Assembly (NCBI GenBank): GCA_023213395.1 | Contig: CM041465.1 | Coordinates: 108,445,741 to 108,509,740 of the forward strand | DNA from: Cycas panzhihuaensis | Taxonomy: Eukaryota; Cycadophyta | Length of the DNA: 64,000 nt | Direction of reading: 5' to 3' | Part shown: positions 31,306 to 43,823 of the stretch, piece by piece | How the letters are laid out: the number at the start of each line of letters is the position of its first letter | Numbering within the stretch: the stretch's first letter is position 1 | The notes under the pieces: model-generated | Databases searched by the model: none | Told to the model about the DNA's origin: nothing | What the model saw: only the letters and a program-made list of their open reading frames with translations | Position numbers and translations under genes: made by a program

Positions 31306-31755
31306 TGGCAGGAAGTCATTTCATCCTATTTTATTCTATCCTATAAGGTCTTTATTTGAGCCTCTTACAAAGTAAACTATTATGACACTTTTGTAGGAAA
31401 CCTTCATGGGGAAGAAAACCCACAGATTTTCTAATCTGCTAACATGGCTCAAGAAGCTCTTTAAATAAAGCTAGATAGCCAATCAGTATAATGAATTTTG
31501 TAGTTAAAATCTACTGAGTCTCTATATACCATTTGGTCATCCCCCATACCCTTTCAAGTTTTCACAGGTTCTAATTTTCCAAAATAATATAACCCTTGTC
31601 CTTCCCCACCCACAAGGGGTTTTCACGAATGGGATAGAGAAAATAATTACTCTTATCCTTTTGCACCCACAAGGGATTTTCATGAATAAAACATAGTATT
31701 ATGCTCCTATTGTCATCTCCTTTAATCAGTCAGAGATGGAGGCCCTAAGGTTGAG
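31306..31755 (-). other. copia-3 3' untranslated region
   Basis: 450 bp between the polyprotein stop (31756-31758) and the PPT. It contains two direct copies of a segment with cacccacaaggg and ttttca-gaat at about 31600-31630 and 31663-31690. Nothing coding was recognised. Confidence 0.55.
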
Positions 31756-33330
31756 TTACCTTTGGAACTGTTCAAACTTCACCATCTTCAATGGTTTAGT
31801 GAAGATATTAGCCACTTGATCTACTGTGGGATAGTACTCTAGTTAAATTGTACCATCATGAACTAATTCTCTAATCCTATGGACATTCGTACTTATATGT
31901 TTGGTACAATCATGAAATACAAGATTTTTAGCCATTTAGATTGTAGATTGATTATCTACATGTAAACTAGTAGAACTTCTTTGAGTGGCATTTAATATAT
32001 TCAATAATTTTCTAAGTCATATCACCTCCTTAATTATCTTAGAAGTAGTAATATATTCAGCTTCGGTAGTTGAGCCTGAAACTATCTTCTACCATCTGGA
32101 TCTCCATGATATTGGTGTTATTCCAAGAAATGTTATGTACCTAGACATAGATTTTCCTGTGTCTTTATCTTTAACAAAGTCTAAGTCTCTATATGCATAA
32201 AGTTTAAATTATACATTAGGTTCATACAATATAATATATTTATTAGTCATATTTAGGTACCTCAACACTTATATTATAGCTTACTAGTGATTCTGCTTAA
32301 GATTATTCATGAACCTTATAAGAATACTAACAAAGTGTGCAATATCTAGCCTTGTGTTTGTAGTATAGATGAGACTACCTACAAGTTGCCTATAGAGTGT
32401 TGCATTTACCTCCCTAGTGTCACCATCAGCTGAGAGTTTAATATTAGGTTCCATAGGTGTAGCCACTATTTGAGCACATTCTAACTAAAACTTTATTAGA
32501 AGATTGTTGATATATTTTTCTTGAGAGAGAGATTTTTCTATTCTCTTAACTTATTTCAATCCCCAAGTAATATTTCATTAACCTGAGGTTAGAAAATTCA
32601 AAAATGTTAGCAAGGTCCTTTTTTAGCTGGCTAATTACCTATTCACTATTCCCTATTATTAGCATATCAATGAAAAATATTAAGAGGTAAGTGACTTTAT
32701 CATTTTGGCACTTGATGAATAATATTACATCAATATCTTGATAGTCATAAACCTGATATCTAAGTTGCCTCATTCTTTTAGATAACTTAGTAAACTAAGC
32801 ATAAGGGCCTTGTTTTTGTCCATATAAGGACTTTTTGAGTATGCAACCCTTATGCTTCTAATTGACAATCTTATATCCTTCTAGCTGAGCCATGTAAATT
32901 TCTTCTTTAAGGTCCCCATTAAGAAATGTAGTCTTAACATCAAGTTGGTGGATTTTCCAACCCTATTGAGCATCCAAGGCTATAAGAATTCTTATTGTAG
33001 ACCACTTGGTTATAGGAGCAAAGATTTTAGTATAGTCGATGCCTTCCATTTGTGTGAATCCTTTTGCTATCAACCTCACTTTGTGTTTTTCTAGAGTTCC
33101 ATCTGATCTGTACTTATTTTTGAATACCTATTTATTTTGAACTACCTTTCTTCCAAGTGGTAGATCAATAAGCTCCCATGTACCATTCTTGATAAGAGAT
33201 TGATACTCTTTGTTCATGGTATTTCTCTAAGTTGTGTGCTTTATAACTTCTCGGTATGTTAGGGGCTCTTCATTAAGAGTAAGGTGAAGTTCTTTCAGTT
33301 TAAGCTCAATGGAAAGTGATTCATATATCC
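31756..33330 (-). pseudogene. copia-3 reverse transcriptase and RNase H, decayed
   Basis: The polyprotein end is clean: VDQVANIFTKPLKMVKFEQFQR then stop at 31756-31758, the standard copia C-terminus. 32284-32466 holds YRQLVGSLIYTTNTRLDIAHFVSIL, the conserved RT/RNase H junction. The RT box at 32663-32674 reads FIDM where YVDD is expected, so catalytic Asp and flanking residues are lost. Several stops and frame changes are present. Confidence 0.83.
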
Positions 33331-34880
33331 TTGCTTTATGGGCACTTCTAGTGCTAGTTTTGCCTACCCCATCTAGTCACATGTCCTTGTGTAGCTGGTA
33401 GGCTTCATAAAAACCTCGAGTTGGGAATAAGGTTTTCATTTGTACAACCTCTCAGTCTTCATTTTGATCCTAAAAAGGATCATATAAAATGTTTGGCATG
33501 GAGGAAGTTGATGATGCTGGAGAAGATGGGCTAGCTACAGATATTGGAGAAGATGATCTTTTTGCTATGGCTTTACTTTTGTCAACTTGGCTATTCATAA
33601 ATAATTGTACTAGATGTATACACATTAGCTGGGAGTCACAACTTGTATCCTCTGGGGCTCTATTCTTAGATTCTAAGATTTTGAGTAATTGTTGAGAATC
33701 TCACCCCCTTAAATTTTGGAATCTTGATATCAAATTCAGTAGCATCATTAAATCAGTATGAAGGCATCTTAGAGTCAAGTCTGAGTAATTGATCTTTAGT
33801 CTCTACAAAGATAACATCTCTAGTGATAATGATTTTGTGATGTGAAGGTATGAAAACCTTGTATCCCTTTTTGTCCATAGGGTATCTGATAGAGATGCCT
33901 TTGAAGGATCTATCTTGGAGCTTATTTCTATGTTCCTCCAAAATGTGAGCATAACAAGTAGAGAAAAAATTTTTGAAGTGGGAGATAGAGGGGGTTTGTC
34001 CATATCACATTTCATGTGGATAGTGGTTGAGCTCAAAGGGACTAACATTATTGATGCAATACATGGTAGTCTAGATAGCTTTAGCCCAAAGATAGATAGG
34101 GACATTCTTATATACTAGCATAGTATGAGCCATGTTTATGATGGTCTATTCATGCATTTGGTAATTATATTTTACTGTTATGTACCTATAATAGTGGTCT
34201 GATGTTTGATTCCATGTTGACATAGGCATGATTTAAACTCATTGCATGTGTCCTTTCCACCATTACTAGTCCTAAGTATTTTGATCTAGAATCCAGATCC
34301 ATTTTCCATGCTGGTCTTGAAAGCTTGAGATATAGAAAAACTTCATCTTTCTTTATAAGAAAAGCAACTTATACTTTCTTAGTAAAATCATCAATGAAAG
34401 TGATATAGTACCACTTCTATTTGAGAGAAGAGATAGGCATAGGACCACATATATATGAGTGTACAAGGTGCAAAGGTTGGTTAGATTTCCACTGACTATG
34501 CAAAAAGGGTTGTCTTTAAGATTTGGAAATGATATATGCTTTACATTTGAAGGGCTTAGAGGAGATCCTAGGCATACTAGGAAGAGTGGAGTGTAGTTCT
34601 CTTAAATGATCAATTTTGATATGGCCTATATGAGCATGCCATAGGGCTACTTGGGATAATTTTTAAGGAGTTAGGGTTGTGGTAAAAGTAGAGCCATCAT
34701 CAACATAGTCGGCTTCATAGGATGGTAAGCCAGTTAGGCAAAAATATTTGCCATCAAGAATTCTGATCATAATCACAATATTTAAAGGAGGGTAAATGAA
34801 ACAAAGAGTTTAATTATTTATAGTTATACTCAGATCAAACCCATGAGAGACAAGGGTAGATAGGGAGAGCAAATTCTACT
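33331..34880 (-). pseudogene. copia-3 integrase, decayed
   Basis: Readable parts include LWHAHIGHI and HLRELHSTLP of the pre-integrase zinc region (about 34580-34660), YITFIDDFTKKV (about 34380-34420), and at 33753-33941 the C-terminal part KGISIRYPMDKKGYKVF with IIITRDVIFVE, the standard copia hinge into RT. Stops break the central catalytic core. Confidence 0.8.
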
Positions 34881-35201
34881 TTAGAGCGGGAATATATAAA
34901 ACATCAACAATGGTAAAATCTGGAAGGCCTAGGAGTTTCGTGCAAATAGTTCTAAGTCCTTCGACTAGCTGAGATGATTTGTCACCCATTTGTACAACAC
35001 CATGAACTTTAGAGTTAAAATCTTAAAAGAACTAGTGATGACAAGTCATATATTGTGTTTCTCTAATATCCATGGTCCAAGACGAAGTATTTGAAGTGGT
35101 ACAATTTACAACTACAAGTGGTAAAGGCCAAAGTGAATAAGCATAGCCATAATAAGCTTCAATATACTTAGTTGATCTATCAATAACATTTGATGAATTG
35201 G
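34881..35201 (-). pseudogene. copia-3 protease, active site lost
   Basis: The motif W-TM-DIR-ETQYMTCH stands where copia proteases have DSGAT-HMT; codons at 35062-35070 give DIR instead of DSG. Downstream LPDFTIVDVLYIPALK and NLLSLSTLV are typical of copia PR and the next segment. Confidence 0.8.
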
Positions 35202-36287
35202 TTACAATTCTTTGAAGATGTGCATAAGCAAATTATGTTCCACCAAAAGTGTCTTTAAAAGAAGTATTATCAATATTATGTGCATCATGGTGTTATTGAT
35301 AGCTTGGTAGTTTATTGGTGGAAGTTCTACAATTTTTGGCATAATGTCCTTTTCTATTATACCTTTGGCATATAATTGTTTGATTTCTAGTCCCATAAGA
35401 AGTATTGGGCTGGTTGGATTATCTTTGATTATTAGATCTACATCTAGGCTGATTATTTTGGACTTGGCCTTGAGACTATTTTTATTGGAGTTGAGGAGCT
35501 TGTTGACCAAGAGGATATTTTCCTTGTTATATACCCCTTTCTCTTCCTAGGAATTACCACCTTTGCAAGAGTATTGACCTTGATTTTTAGTATAACAAAG
35601 ATCTTCTTCCAGTTTGAAAGCAATATCAACAAGATCTAATATAGTGACAAAGTTGGTATCAAAGGTCTTATCAAATTCAATGAACTTATCAGCAAGACCC
35701 TCAAAGTTTAGGGTCTTCAAAATGACACTAGATTGAAGACTTCCTAATAGATTTTTACAATCTAGGATATGGAGGCATGACTAAATCAAGAAAGCCCATG
35801 TAATGCATTGAGTTTAAAAATCTTTATTAATGGATTTCTTGATTAGATGAAGGAGATTGATTATCTTAGTTGCATGTTCTTATTACATTTTCAATTTGTT
35901 CATCTTTAGCACTAAGTGAACAAATTTTAAGCCTAATTTAGTGTCAAAACTCTTCTTAAGAACTTCAAGAACTTTCCATGCTATATCATGTACAGCTTCA
36001 TTAATGAGATTTTGTAGGAAATAATCATTGACAAGAAGTATCCCTGCACATATTTTATCATCATCGAGTTACCATTAGCGTTTAATTACAGCTTCAATGG
36101 GAGCAGTTGGAGCACCTCCTCTAAAAGTAATTGAGGTAGTTGTAGCTGTAACATATGGTATAGATTACAAGTGATCTCTCCATGGACCTTCATACTTTGC
36201 ATCATTTCTGATACCAGTGAACCACATGTCCCAATTTTCTTTCTTTTTTAGAATGTAGTTTACATTTTGCTTGAACTGTGAAGACAT
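35202..36287 (-). pseudogene. copia-3 Gag, decayed
   Basis: The start Met at 36287 (MSSQFKQNVNYILKKKENWD) is chosen because the following NW-MWF, DAKYEGPW and AWKVLEVL motifs match the copia Gag N-terminus in register. The zinc knuckle at 35329-35370 reads C-QR-Y-NRKG-H-YAKN-C, so the second Cys has become Tyr (G-to-A). Point stops are scattered; frame is largely kept. Confidence 0.83.
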
Positions 36288-38304
36288 TATGTTTTTTGAG
36301 AAGGGAAGAAATGAAAAAGGGACTATAAAAGTAATGGAAATAAATGACCAATCAGAATTTATAAATGGGAGATGAAATGAAGTAGTGTAATAGATGGAAG
36401 AAGAAGTGAGAATGGTTGCTCAAAGATGAAGGGAGAAACTTAGAGAAAAGTCACCAACACTTGTGACAAATATTAACTTGATGCAGTAGGAATATGAGAA
36501 GTACTATAATGAAAATTGGCCACTAATACTTGTGGCAAATATTAACCTGATGTAACAAGAATATGAGAAGCACTATGGTTATGATTACAATATGGATCAC
36601 TTTTTACAAATAAGTAAGTGACCAATATATAAGATTGTAGGCCAATGTAGAAGCTGACATCATTGGGTATACATAACTTGAAACTCAAATGAGGGATGCT
36701 TAATCAACCTAATAACCTCTAACTTATGTCCAATATATAGTTGAGGTTGTTAAATGAATGCTTATACTTCTAGTAGAATTAAGTTGGCCTTCACACGCGA
36801 TCCCCACAATTATAATTGGTGATGAAATCCAAGTCATAATGGAACCTAAGGACTCTTAATCCTCACCTACTTTGCTAATGAGCAGCTATATACCTCCTCT
36901 AAAGAATAGTACATGTATACCTATGACTATGATAGATGTTGGATTCGGTATATTTCAATCTTGTATTAAAGTTTTAGTTTTCTTAGTTGGTTATAAGGAT
37001 GATGCCTAATTGAGGCACGATGGTATGGCTAACTCAACCTCACCAATATTCTAATTCAATCCAATCCTAACTTAAAACCCATACCTCTTTTATGGTATGG
37101 CATTCTACCAACTAAGGTATCTTAACCTTGGTGAGTGTGTGAACAACTATAAGATGGTAAAAAATAGCATACGTGATATGTTCTTTTTATGAAGAGTAAA
37201 AAAATTATCGAATTACATCAAATGTACATTTAACTGAAAATAGAATGCTTACTTAGAGTGCTTGCTTGGAGTGTCTTTAGAGTGCTTGCTTGAAGTGATT
37301 TTAGAGTGTTGAAATGTAATACTAATAAATGAGTGAGGACACCAGATATTGCTCTGATCCAGGTGTTTTTTACTCACTTTTACAATGGGCTTTTAAGCCT
37401 TATAAAAAGAAAGAAGAAAATCTCTTTACTTTTTTTTTAATACAAAAAAAGTAGTCTTCACTAAAATAATAATAACATTCTCTAACAATAATGAAATTAA
37501 GTGTCAGTTTTTGTGCTACAAACTAGACTCGGAGCTTCATCTTCAAGAAGTAGAATCAGGTCTAAATGAGTTCTGAAATTTTTTTGGCAATCCCACAAAG
37601 TTAGGAGAATAAATATTTCTAGAATTCTTACTAAAAATAATTGATGTTCACTAAAATAATAATAACTTTGTAATATGACATCAAAATTAGTTGCTAATTT
37701 TTGTACTGGAAAGTAGACCTAAAGGCTCATCTTTATCAATTATGATCTGGTCAATTGGAGCTCTATAGAAGATTTTGCAAACCTATGAAGTTTAGTAAGT
37801 AAATTTTATTTTTACAAAAATTTTAGCTTGCTAATATCTTATTAACACATGATACCATATGAAATTTCTATCATTTTTTAATCACCAGGGTCCTAATATA
37901 GGCATGGTGAGAGAATACAATGATGGATATTTTAAATGGCTCCAAAAGTTAAAAAAAAATTAGATAGAAGCTCCCCTTATAATCATACTTCTAAAAGTTA
38001 GAAAAATTTCAGTAGTATTTCCCCTTGTTAAATGGACAAGAAGAGAGAAAAGAAAAAGAAAAGAAGAATGAGATAGCATAAATGGCCACTAAAGGATTAG
38101 AATTCTTGGGCCTCACAACTCCTTATATTGTGCTTCCAAAGTTATAAAAAAGAAAGAGAAAGTAAATGATACAAAATATGCTATGATAATAACTTAAAAA
38201 TGTTTCTAAATATATTTTCATAATCTCCTTCATTAAATGGATTGTGAGGGAGAAGGAAGTGATGGCTCCATTACAAATGAAGGTGAGGAATATGAAGGAA
38301 GAAA
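36288..38304 (-). other. copia-3 leader
   Basis: About 2 kb of AT-rich untranslated leader between PBS and gag. It contains a direct repeat (36452-36507 and 36520-36576), short agtgcttgctt repeats at 37250-37310, and two degenerate copies of a longer segment near 37465-37560 and 37655-37755. No coding motif is seen. Confidence 0.55.
36452..36576. repeat. two-copy direct repeat in copia-3 leader
   Basis: Units of about 56 bp at 36452-36507 and 36520-36576, sharing acttgtg-caaatattaac and agaatatgagaag-like cores. Differences are mainly transitions. Confidence 0.75.
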
Positions 38305-38316
38305 GCTCTAATACCA
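38305..38316 (-). other. copia-3 primer-binding site (tRNA-iMet)
   Basis: The minus strand reads TGGTATTAGAGC, the same one-base variant as copia-1, two bases from the LTR end. Confidence 0.87.
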
Positions 38317-38318
38317 CA

Positions 38319-38616
38319 TAAAAAGAGTGGATCTATCTTTCATCTCCATACACTAAACATAAAGGCAAATATGGGAGCAAGAGAGACTTGAGAGAAAGAT
38401 AGTAGCTCTCACAAAATAGGGAGGTAAGAATGAGCCTTCTCCATTGAGTTTTTACTTTTATATTGAGAGAGAGAGAATTAGAGTTAGGTGAAATAAAATT
38501 ATATATAATGCACATGAAAGTGTATTTCATTTAAGTGATTTAATTTAAAGTTTACTTAAGACATTTTTTAGAAATAATCAACTAATGTAATAACCTTGTG
38601 ACATTAACCCCTTTTA
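38319..38616 (-). repeat. copia-3 5' LTR (298 bp)
   Basis: The intact copy. Both termini show C-to-T type decay: TG is TA at 38319 and CA is TA at 38616. It is followed by ataag, the decayed target duplicate. Confidence 0.9.
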
Positions 38617-39992
38617 ATAAGGTAATAGTATAGGAGATATCTGGGCGAGTGTGGGTTAGGTAAATAAAACTATTTATTAACTGATTATATAACTTGGAGT
38701 GACAAAATAGAGTTTGATAATTAGTTAATAACTTTAAAGCTAACTGCAGAGGGGTTGGGGTTGGCTTTATATTCTCTATGTTAAATTATTTTATTAGATC
38801 AATAATATACTTAGGTTGAGAAATAGATATTTTTTATTTGAATTAATATATTTATAGGCCAAGAAAATAATGTAGGAGACTTAAGTTTATCATTTCAAAT
38901 TTACTCATTAGAATGAATTTTAATTGATAAATGTGAAAAAGTAGAAATCTAGTTATTATAATATCATCAGCATAAGAAATAAAAATGGTAATGTTATCAT
39001 CTTGGTATTTGAAATAAAGATTAGGATCACTAATATATTTAGTATATCCATTTTAAAGAAGGTAATTATCAATCTTAATGTACTAAACCCTAGGGGCTCT
39101 TTTAAAACCATATAAAGATTTTTTAAGTAGATAAATGAGATTGGGATTAGATATAAACCTAGGTGGTTAAGACATATATTTCTTCATTAATATCACCATT
39201 TAAGAAAGTGTTCTTTACATCTATTTGATATATTTACTAGCCAAATTTGGCTACAAGAACAATAATTACTTTAATTATATTCATTTTTGTGATAGGAGCA
39301 AAGGATTTAGTGTAATTAATACCATCAACCTAGGAAAAACCTTTGGTAAGCAAGTGAGCCTTATGTTTTTCTATTGCTCCTTCTAAGTTATATTTGGTGC
39401 AGTAAAACTATTTACATTCTACTAAACTCTTATCTAGAGGTAGTGGAACTAAATCCTAAGTTGAGTTTTTGTGCAGACCATCATATTCAACTTGCATGGC
39501 TTGTTACCATATGGGATTATGATAATTTTCTTTATAAGTTTTAGGATTATTACTGGCCATTACTCTGGCTATTAACATAAAGTTATCTTGTAGTTTCTAT
39601 GACCTACTTCTCCTGGTATCTAATGGATCACTAATATTAGAACTAGTTACTAAAAGGGTTTTTTGAGCTCAAATTGGTTGTTTATTTCTTGAAGAAGAAT
39701 TAGAAGTAGAAGGTTGACTAGAAGGATTAGTCTATTAAAATTGGTTAAGGTCCAAATTTGGACTTAAGTGGATAAGTTTTCAATTACTTCATCATTAACT
39801 TATTTATTTGAAGGGTCTATTAAGTAAGTATTAGTTAATAGACTTTCAACAGGAATTTTTATTTGATTTATATTTGATAAAGATCCCTTATTATAAAAAA
39901 TAACATCATGCAGAATTATTATTTTATGCGTGACGGGTTCTAGTAACCTATAAGCCTTACTTTCTTTGTTATATCTAATGAAGATAGATTTA
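38617..39992 (-). pseudogene. copia-2 reverse transcriptase segment
   Basis: Aligns with copia-1 3210-4560 without large gaps. The RT box at 38963-38974 reads YADD within IFISYADDIIIT; the Val of YVDD is changed but both Asp remain. Many stops. It begins exactly at the copia-3 TSD and ends at the copia-4 TSD (attta, 39988-39992). Confidence 0.83.
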
Positions 39993-40639
39993 TGTTGAGA
40001 AGATAAGGTCCCAACCCTTAAACCACCACCAAGATCTAAATTATTCTTACAACTAGTTATAGGAATTGAAACTAAAATTTAACATGTAAGTTCATAAACT
40101 AAAGTTAAAACAATAAAATAAATAAGATAGCCAAGCATCATAAGTACACCCAATATAACATGGTAAAACCCTAGCAGTATGCTAGGGAAACATCTATATA
40201 GGAAAGGTATCGATCTTTATTATTGAAGAATGGAGAAAATTTACATAGTCGTGTAGTAAAGTGCTCACAGCAACAACAACCAGCTACCTAACTCCTCACA
40301 ATACATTGAATACTATAAACATAATGAAAAATGCCCTAAATCAGGCTACATGAGAGGGCCATCCAAGGCACATATCTTGACCATAGAATCTAGGGTATTT
40401 TGAGCCAATGAACCTGATTCTCTTTACAATTTGATATATTTTCCAGTGTTAAATTTTTGGGTCGGGGGCTATCACCCCCGAACCCCCTCTTTGTAAGGGG
40501 TATTCCACACCCCCTATACCCCCTTGGCTAAGGGGGGTTCCCGCCCCCTTTGGAACCCCCCGAGAAAGTTTTAGGGGGGAATCATGCTGCCAACATGTTA
40601 AAATTTAGCCTCCAACCATTATTGTCAGATTACCTAACA
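39993..40639 (-). repeat. copia-4 3' LTR (647 bp)
   Basis: Starts TGTTGAGAAG and ends ACCTAACA on the plus strand. It matches 44684-45331. It contains the C/G-run region at 40463-40580, also present in the other LTR and in the solo LTR at 51171. Confidence 0.92.
40463..40580. repeat. alternating C-run/G-run block in copia-4 LTR
   Basis: Within about 120 bp there are several G runs of 4-6 and several C runs of 4-6, arranged so that neighbours pair (gggggctatcaccccc; aaggggtattccacacccc; cccccttggctaagggggg). Equivalent blocks are at 45150-45260 and 51605-51720. Stable hairpins or quadruplex-type structures are possible in RNA or single-stranded DNA. Confidence 0.7.
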
Positions 40640-40652
40640 ATCTTCACCTTGA
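40640..40652 (-). other. copia-4 polypurine tract
   Basis: The minus strand reads TCAAGGTGAAGAT before LTR start TGTTAGG. It is purine-rich and different from the AAAGGGGGA tract of copia-1 and copia-2. Confidence 0.65.
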
Positions 40653-40703
40653 CAATAATTTATCTAGTACCTTTCCTAGACCCTTCATCATATTTTCTAC
40701 AAG

Positions 40704-41830
40704 CTAAGAGAAGTTAAACACTATTTGAACTTCTCTAATAGTACTGGTTTTATGAACATATTAGCACAATTTTATTTTGTATTAACCTTTTCAAGTGCCA
40801 CTCCACCTGCTTCTACAACTTGTCTAACAAAATGGTACTTAAGAGCAATATGCTTTGTCTTACTATGATAAGTTGGATTCTTGGCTACGTAAATAGCACT
40901 TTCACTGTCACAAAATACCTTTACCTTTTCCTATTTCCTTCCAAGCTCATCCAATAGACCCTGTAACTAGATTGCTTCTTTTCAAGTATGCACTGCAGCA
41001 ACATATTCAACTTCTGTAGTTGATAATGTAATTATGCTCTACAATTTTGACATCTAACTAACTAGATAATTTACAAGAGTGAATACATAACCTAAGTAGA
41101 CCTTCTCTTATTTAAATCTCCTATAAAGTTTGAATCAACATATCCATAAACATGATTACATGTACCTCTAAAGGTGATGCAATAGTCACCTATACCTCTC
41201 AAATACCAAAGCACCCATTTCACTGTTGTCCAATGTTCTTTTCTTGGATTTGCCATAAACCTACTAACTACACTGACTGCATGTGAAATATCAAGTCTTG
41301 TATATACCATGGAATACATCAAACTTCTTACTACACTGGCATAAGGTACATGAGATATATAATCCTTTTCTTCTTCATTACTAGGACTCATACTCAAAGA
41401 AAGCTTGAAATAGGAAGCTAATGGGATACTTACTAATTTCACATTTGCCATACCAATCCTGGTTATCACCTTCTCTACATATTTCTGCTGTGATAACCAT
41501 AGCTTATCATTTTTCCTATCTCTATATATCTCCATACTTAAGATTTGTTTTGTAGCTCCTAGATCCTTCAAATTAAAAGTCTTAGCTAATTGTGCGTTTA
41601 ACTTATTAATTTCTTCTATGCTCTTTCTTACAACCAGCATGTTGTCAATATATAATACCAAGATAATGACTAAGCCATTATCCATGAATTTAAAGTAAAC
41701 ACAATGATCATACTCACTTCTTTTGAAATTTTGGCTCTCCATGAAGGCATCAAACTTCTTATACCATTGTATGGGTGATTGTTTCAGGCTATACAATGAT
41801 TTCTTGAGCCTACAAATAAGTCCTTTTCTA
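40704..41830 (-). pseudogene. copia-4 reverse transcriptase and RNase H
   Basis: 41092-41796 is a 234-codon open frame covering the RT palm to RNase H start: MYSLKQSPIQWYKKFD, then LVLYIDNMLVV with the active box YIDN at 41641-41652 (YVDD expected; one catalytic Asp is now Asn), FNLKDLGATKQILSMEI, then the RNase H start GYVDSNFIGDLNKRRST. After a stop the RNase H continues with LSTTEVEYVAA and SKTKHIALKYHFVR and ends LLEKFK..LTSLSL with stop at 40704-40706. Confidence 0.9.
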
Positions 41831-43490
41831 CCATCCTATACAAACCCTTCTGTTTAATCCATCTAGATCTCCTCATCTAAATCTCCATATAGAAAAGTTA
41901 TTTTTTGATATAACTACTCTAACTCCAAATCAAGAGAAGCTATCAATGCTAACAGCACTTGAATTGAAACAAGTTTGACAACTGGTGAAAAGATCTTATG
42001 AAAGTCAATGCCTGTTTTATATACAAAGCCTTAGCTACCAGTCTTGTTCTGTATTTGTCAACCTTTCCATCAACATCTGTTTTCATCTTAAAAACACACC
42101 TGCAACCATTAGTCTTCCTACCATGTGGAAGTTCTACTAAGTCCCATGAATTACTTTTCTTCAAAGCATCTATCTATTCTTGCATAGCCCTCTTCTACTG
42201 CTCATTATGGATATCATTTATTGCTTCTTGATAACATATAGGTTCACCATAATTAGAAACTAAAGCAATATAAGTAGAAGGGTTTTACCTTTCAGGTGGA
42301 TGACTGACTCGTGTAGATCTTCTAACTATTGGTAGATGAGTGTCCACATACTCCTATAAATCTATTATAGATTCATCTTTAGAAAGATCTTCTTGCTCTT
42401 CTAATTCAAAATATGGTTAGGTTTCAAACTTGACTTGTTGATGTTTAACTTTCTGCTTCTATTTCACTTCAACTTCTACATTATCTAATTTTAGAAGGGA
42501 AGATTCATCAAATACAACATCTTTGTTAATGGTGATTTTGTAGACACTAGGATCCCACAACCTATATCCCTTCATACCATCTTTATGACCATAACAAACA
42601 AAGATATATTTTTTGGATTTTGGGTCTAACTTTGAATATTTGCTTTTATTAGTCAAGGCATAAGCATCACAAGCAAAAACTTTTAAATTTGAATAGTCAC
42701 ATGGATGTCCAATCCATACATCTTCAGGAATCTTGCAATTAATTGCAAGTGATGGTGACCTATTTACTAGGTAGCAAGTTGTTTGAATAGCTTCTTCCCA
42801 TAAGCCCTGCTCCACTCCTACATTACTTAGCATGCTTCTTACTTTTTCCAAGAGTATCCTATCCATGCACTCAGCTATACCATTTTGTTGTGGACTATAG
42901 TTCGTGGTCTTATGCCTTTCGATCCCAGCTTCTCTGTAATAGTTCTCAAACTCCAAGGAGTTGAACTCATCTCTATTATTAGTTCTTAAATATTTGATTA
43001 ACTTACTAGTACTATTCTCAACTAGAGCCTTGAACTACTTAAACATACTAAAAACTTTAGATTTTCTTTTCAAAAAGTAGACCCATACCTTTCTGGAGTA
43101 ATCATTTATAAATGTAACAAAGTACAATGATCCTCCACAAGATATTTTAGGGGCTTGTCCCCACACATCTAAATGTATGTAATCTAGAACACCTTTACTA
43201 GTGTGAGTCCCTACTTTAAACTTAAGTCACCACTACTTTCTAAAAATACAATGTTTGTAGAAAGCCAAATCTGAAAGTTGTAAGTTAGGAAGTAACTTAC
43301 AGTTTATCAGTACCTTAAGTCCTCTCTCACTCATGTGCCTAAGTCTTGGATGCCATAACTAAGTTGGATCTTTTATAGTCTTTGATGTTATAGTTGCATG
43401 GCTGACATCTATACTTCCCACTAAAATATAAAGGTTTCCTTTCTTTAAGGCTTTCATAACAACCAAGGTGTCTTTTGACACCTTTAAGAC
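41831..43490 (-). pseudogene. copia-4 integrase
   Basis: 42459-42956 (166 codons) holds the distal integrase: ENYYREAGIERHKTTNYSPQQNGIAE with the catalytic Glu, then LWEEAIQTTCYLVNRSP and the hinge KYIFVCYGHKDGMKGYRLWDP. Upstream (about 42960-43370) HLDVWGQAP carries the first Asp, but the second region reads RTNNRDEF, so its Asp is Asn. The zinc-region part LWHPRLRHMSERGL is readable. 41831-42458 is the spacer into RT, including WDLVELPHGRK at 41949-42164. Confidence 0.87.
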
Positions 43491-43823
43491 TCATTCATGA
43501 CCTATATGCTTATAACCACCTGAATCTAGTTCACCTAAGAAAATTAGATTCTTTTTCAGATCAAGTACATGTCTAACCTCAGTTAATGTTCTCACTACAC
43601 CATCAAACATCTTAATTCTGATGTTACTAATGCCTATTATCTTACAAGAAACTTTATTTCCCATAAGCACATAACCTCCATCAAGAGGTTGGTACAATGA
43701 GAACCAACTCTTGTATGGATACATGTGGTATGAAGTACCTGAATCTAATAACCAATCATGGTGATAATTGGAAACATTATAAGCGACTAAGACATCATCA
43801 TCTATACCTTGATTTGACTCCAC
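43491..43823 (-). CDS. copia-4 protease segment, catalytic triad residue intact
   Basis: 110-codon open frame. HDWLLDSGTSYHM contains the retropepsin DSG (codons 43737-43745), the only copia protease in the window with the site intact. VLMGNKVSCKIIGISNIRI and VRHVLDLKKNLIFLGELD are the usual following strands. It is separated from gag by a stop at 43821-43823, probably once a sense codon in a single polyprotein; the ATG is internal. Confidence 0.85.
   Translation of the reverse strand: MESNQGIDDDVLVAYNVSNYHHDWLLDSGTSYHMYPYKSWFSLYQPLDGGYVLMGNKVSCKIIGISNIRIKMFDGVVRTLTEVRHVLDLKKNLIFLGELDSGGYKHIGHE

Larger units (their letters stand above)
17718..38616 (-). mobile_element. copia-3: Ty1/copia element with Tat-1 inside its 3' LTR
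   Basis: The 3' LTR is split into 17718-17874 and 31148-31292; the 5' LTR is intact at 38319-38616 (298 bp). Removing Tat-1 with one ggag copy gives 157 + 141 = 298 bp, exactly the length of the intact LTR. The flanking 5-mers are acaag (17713-17717) and ataag (38617-38621), a TSD with one C-to-T change. Internal order on the minus strand is PBS, 2-kb leader, gag, PR, IN, RT, RNase H and PPT. All enzymes are mutated. Confidence 0.92.
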
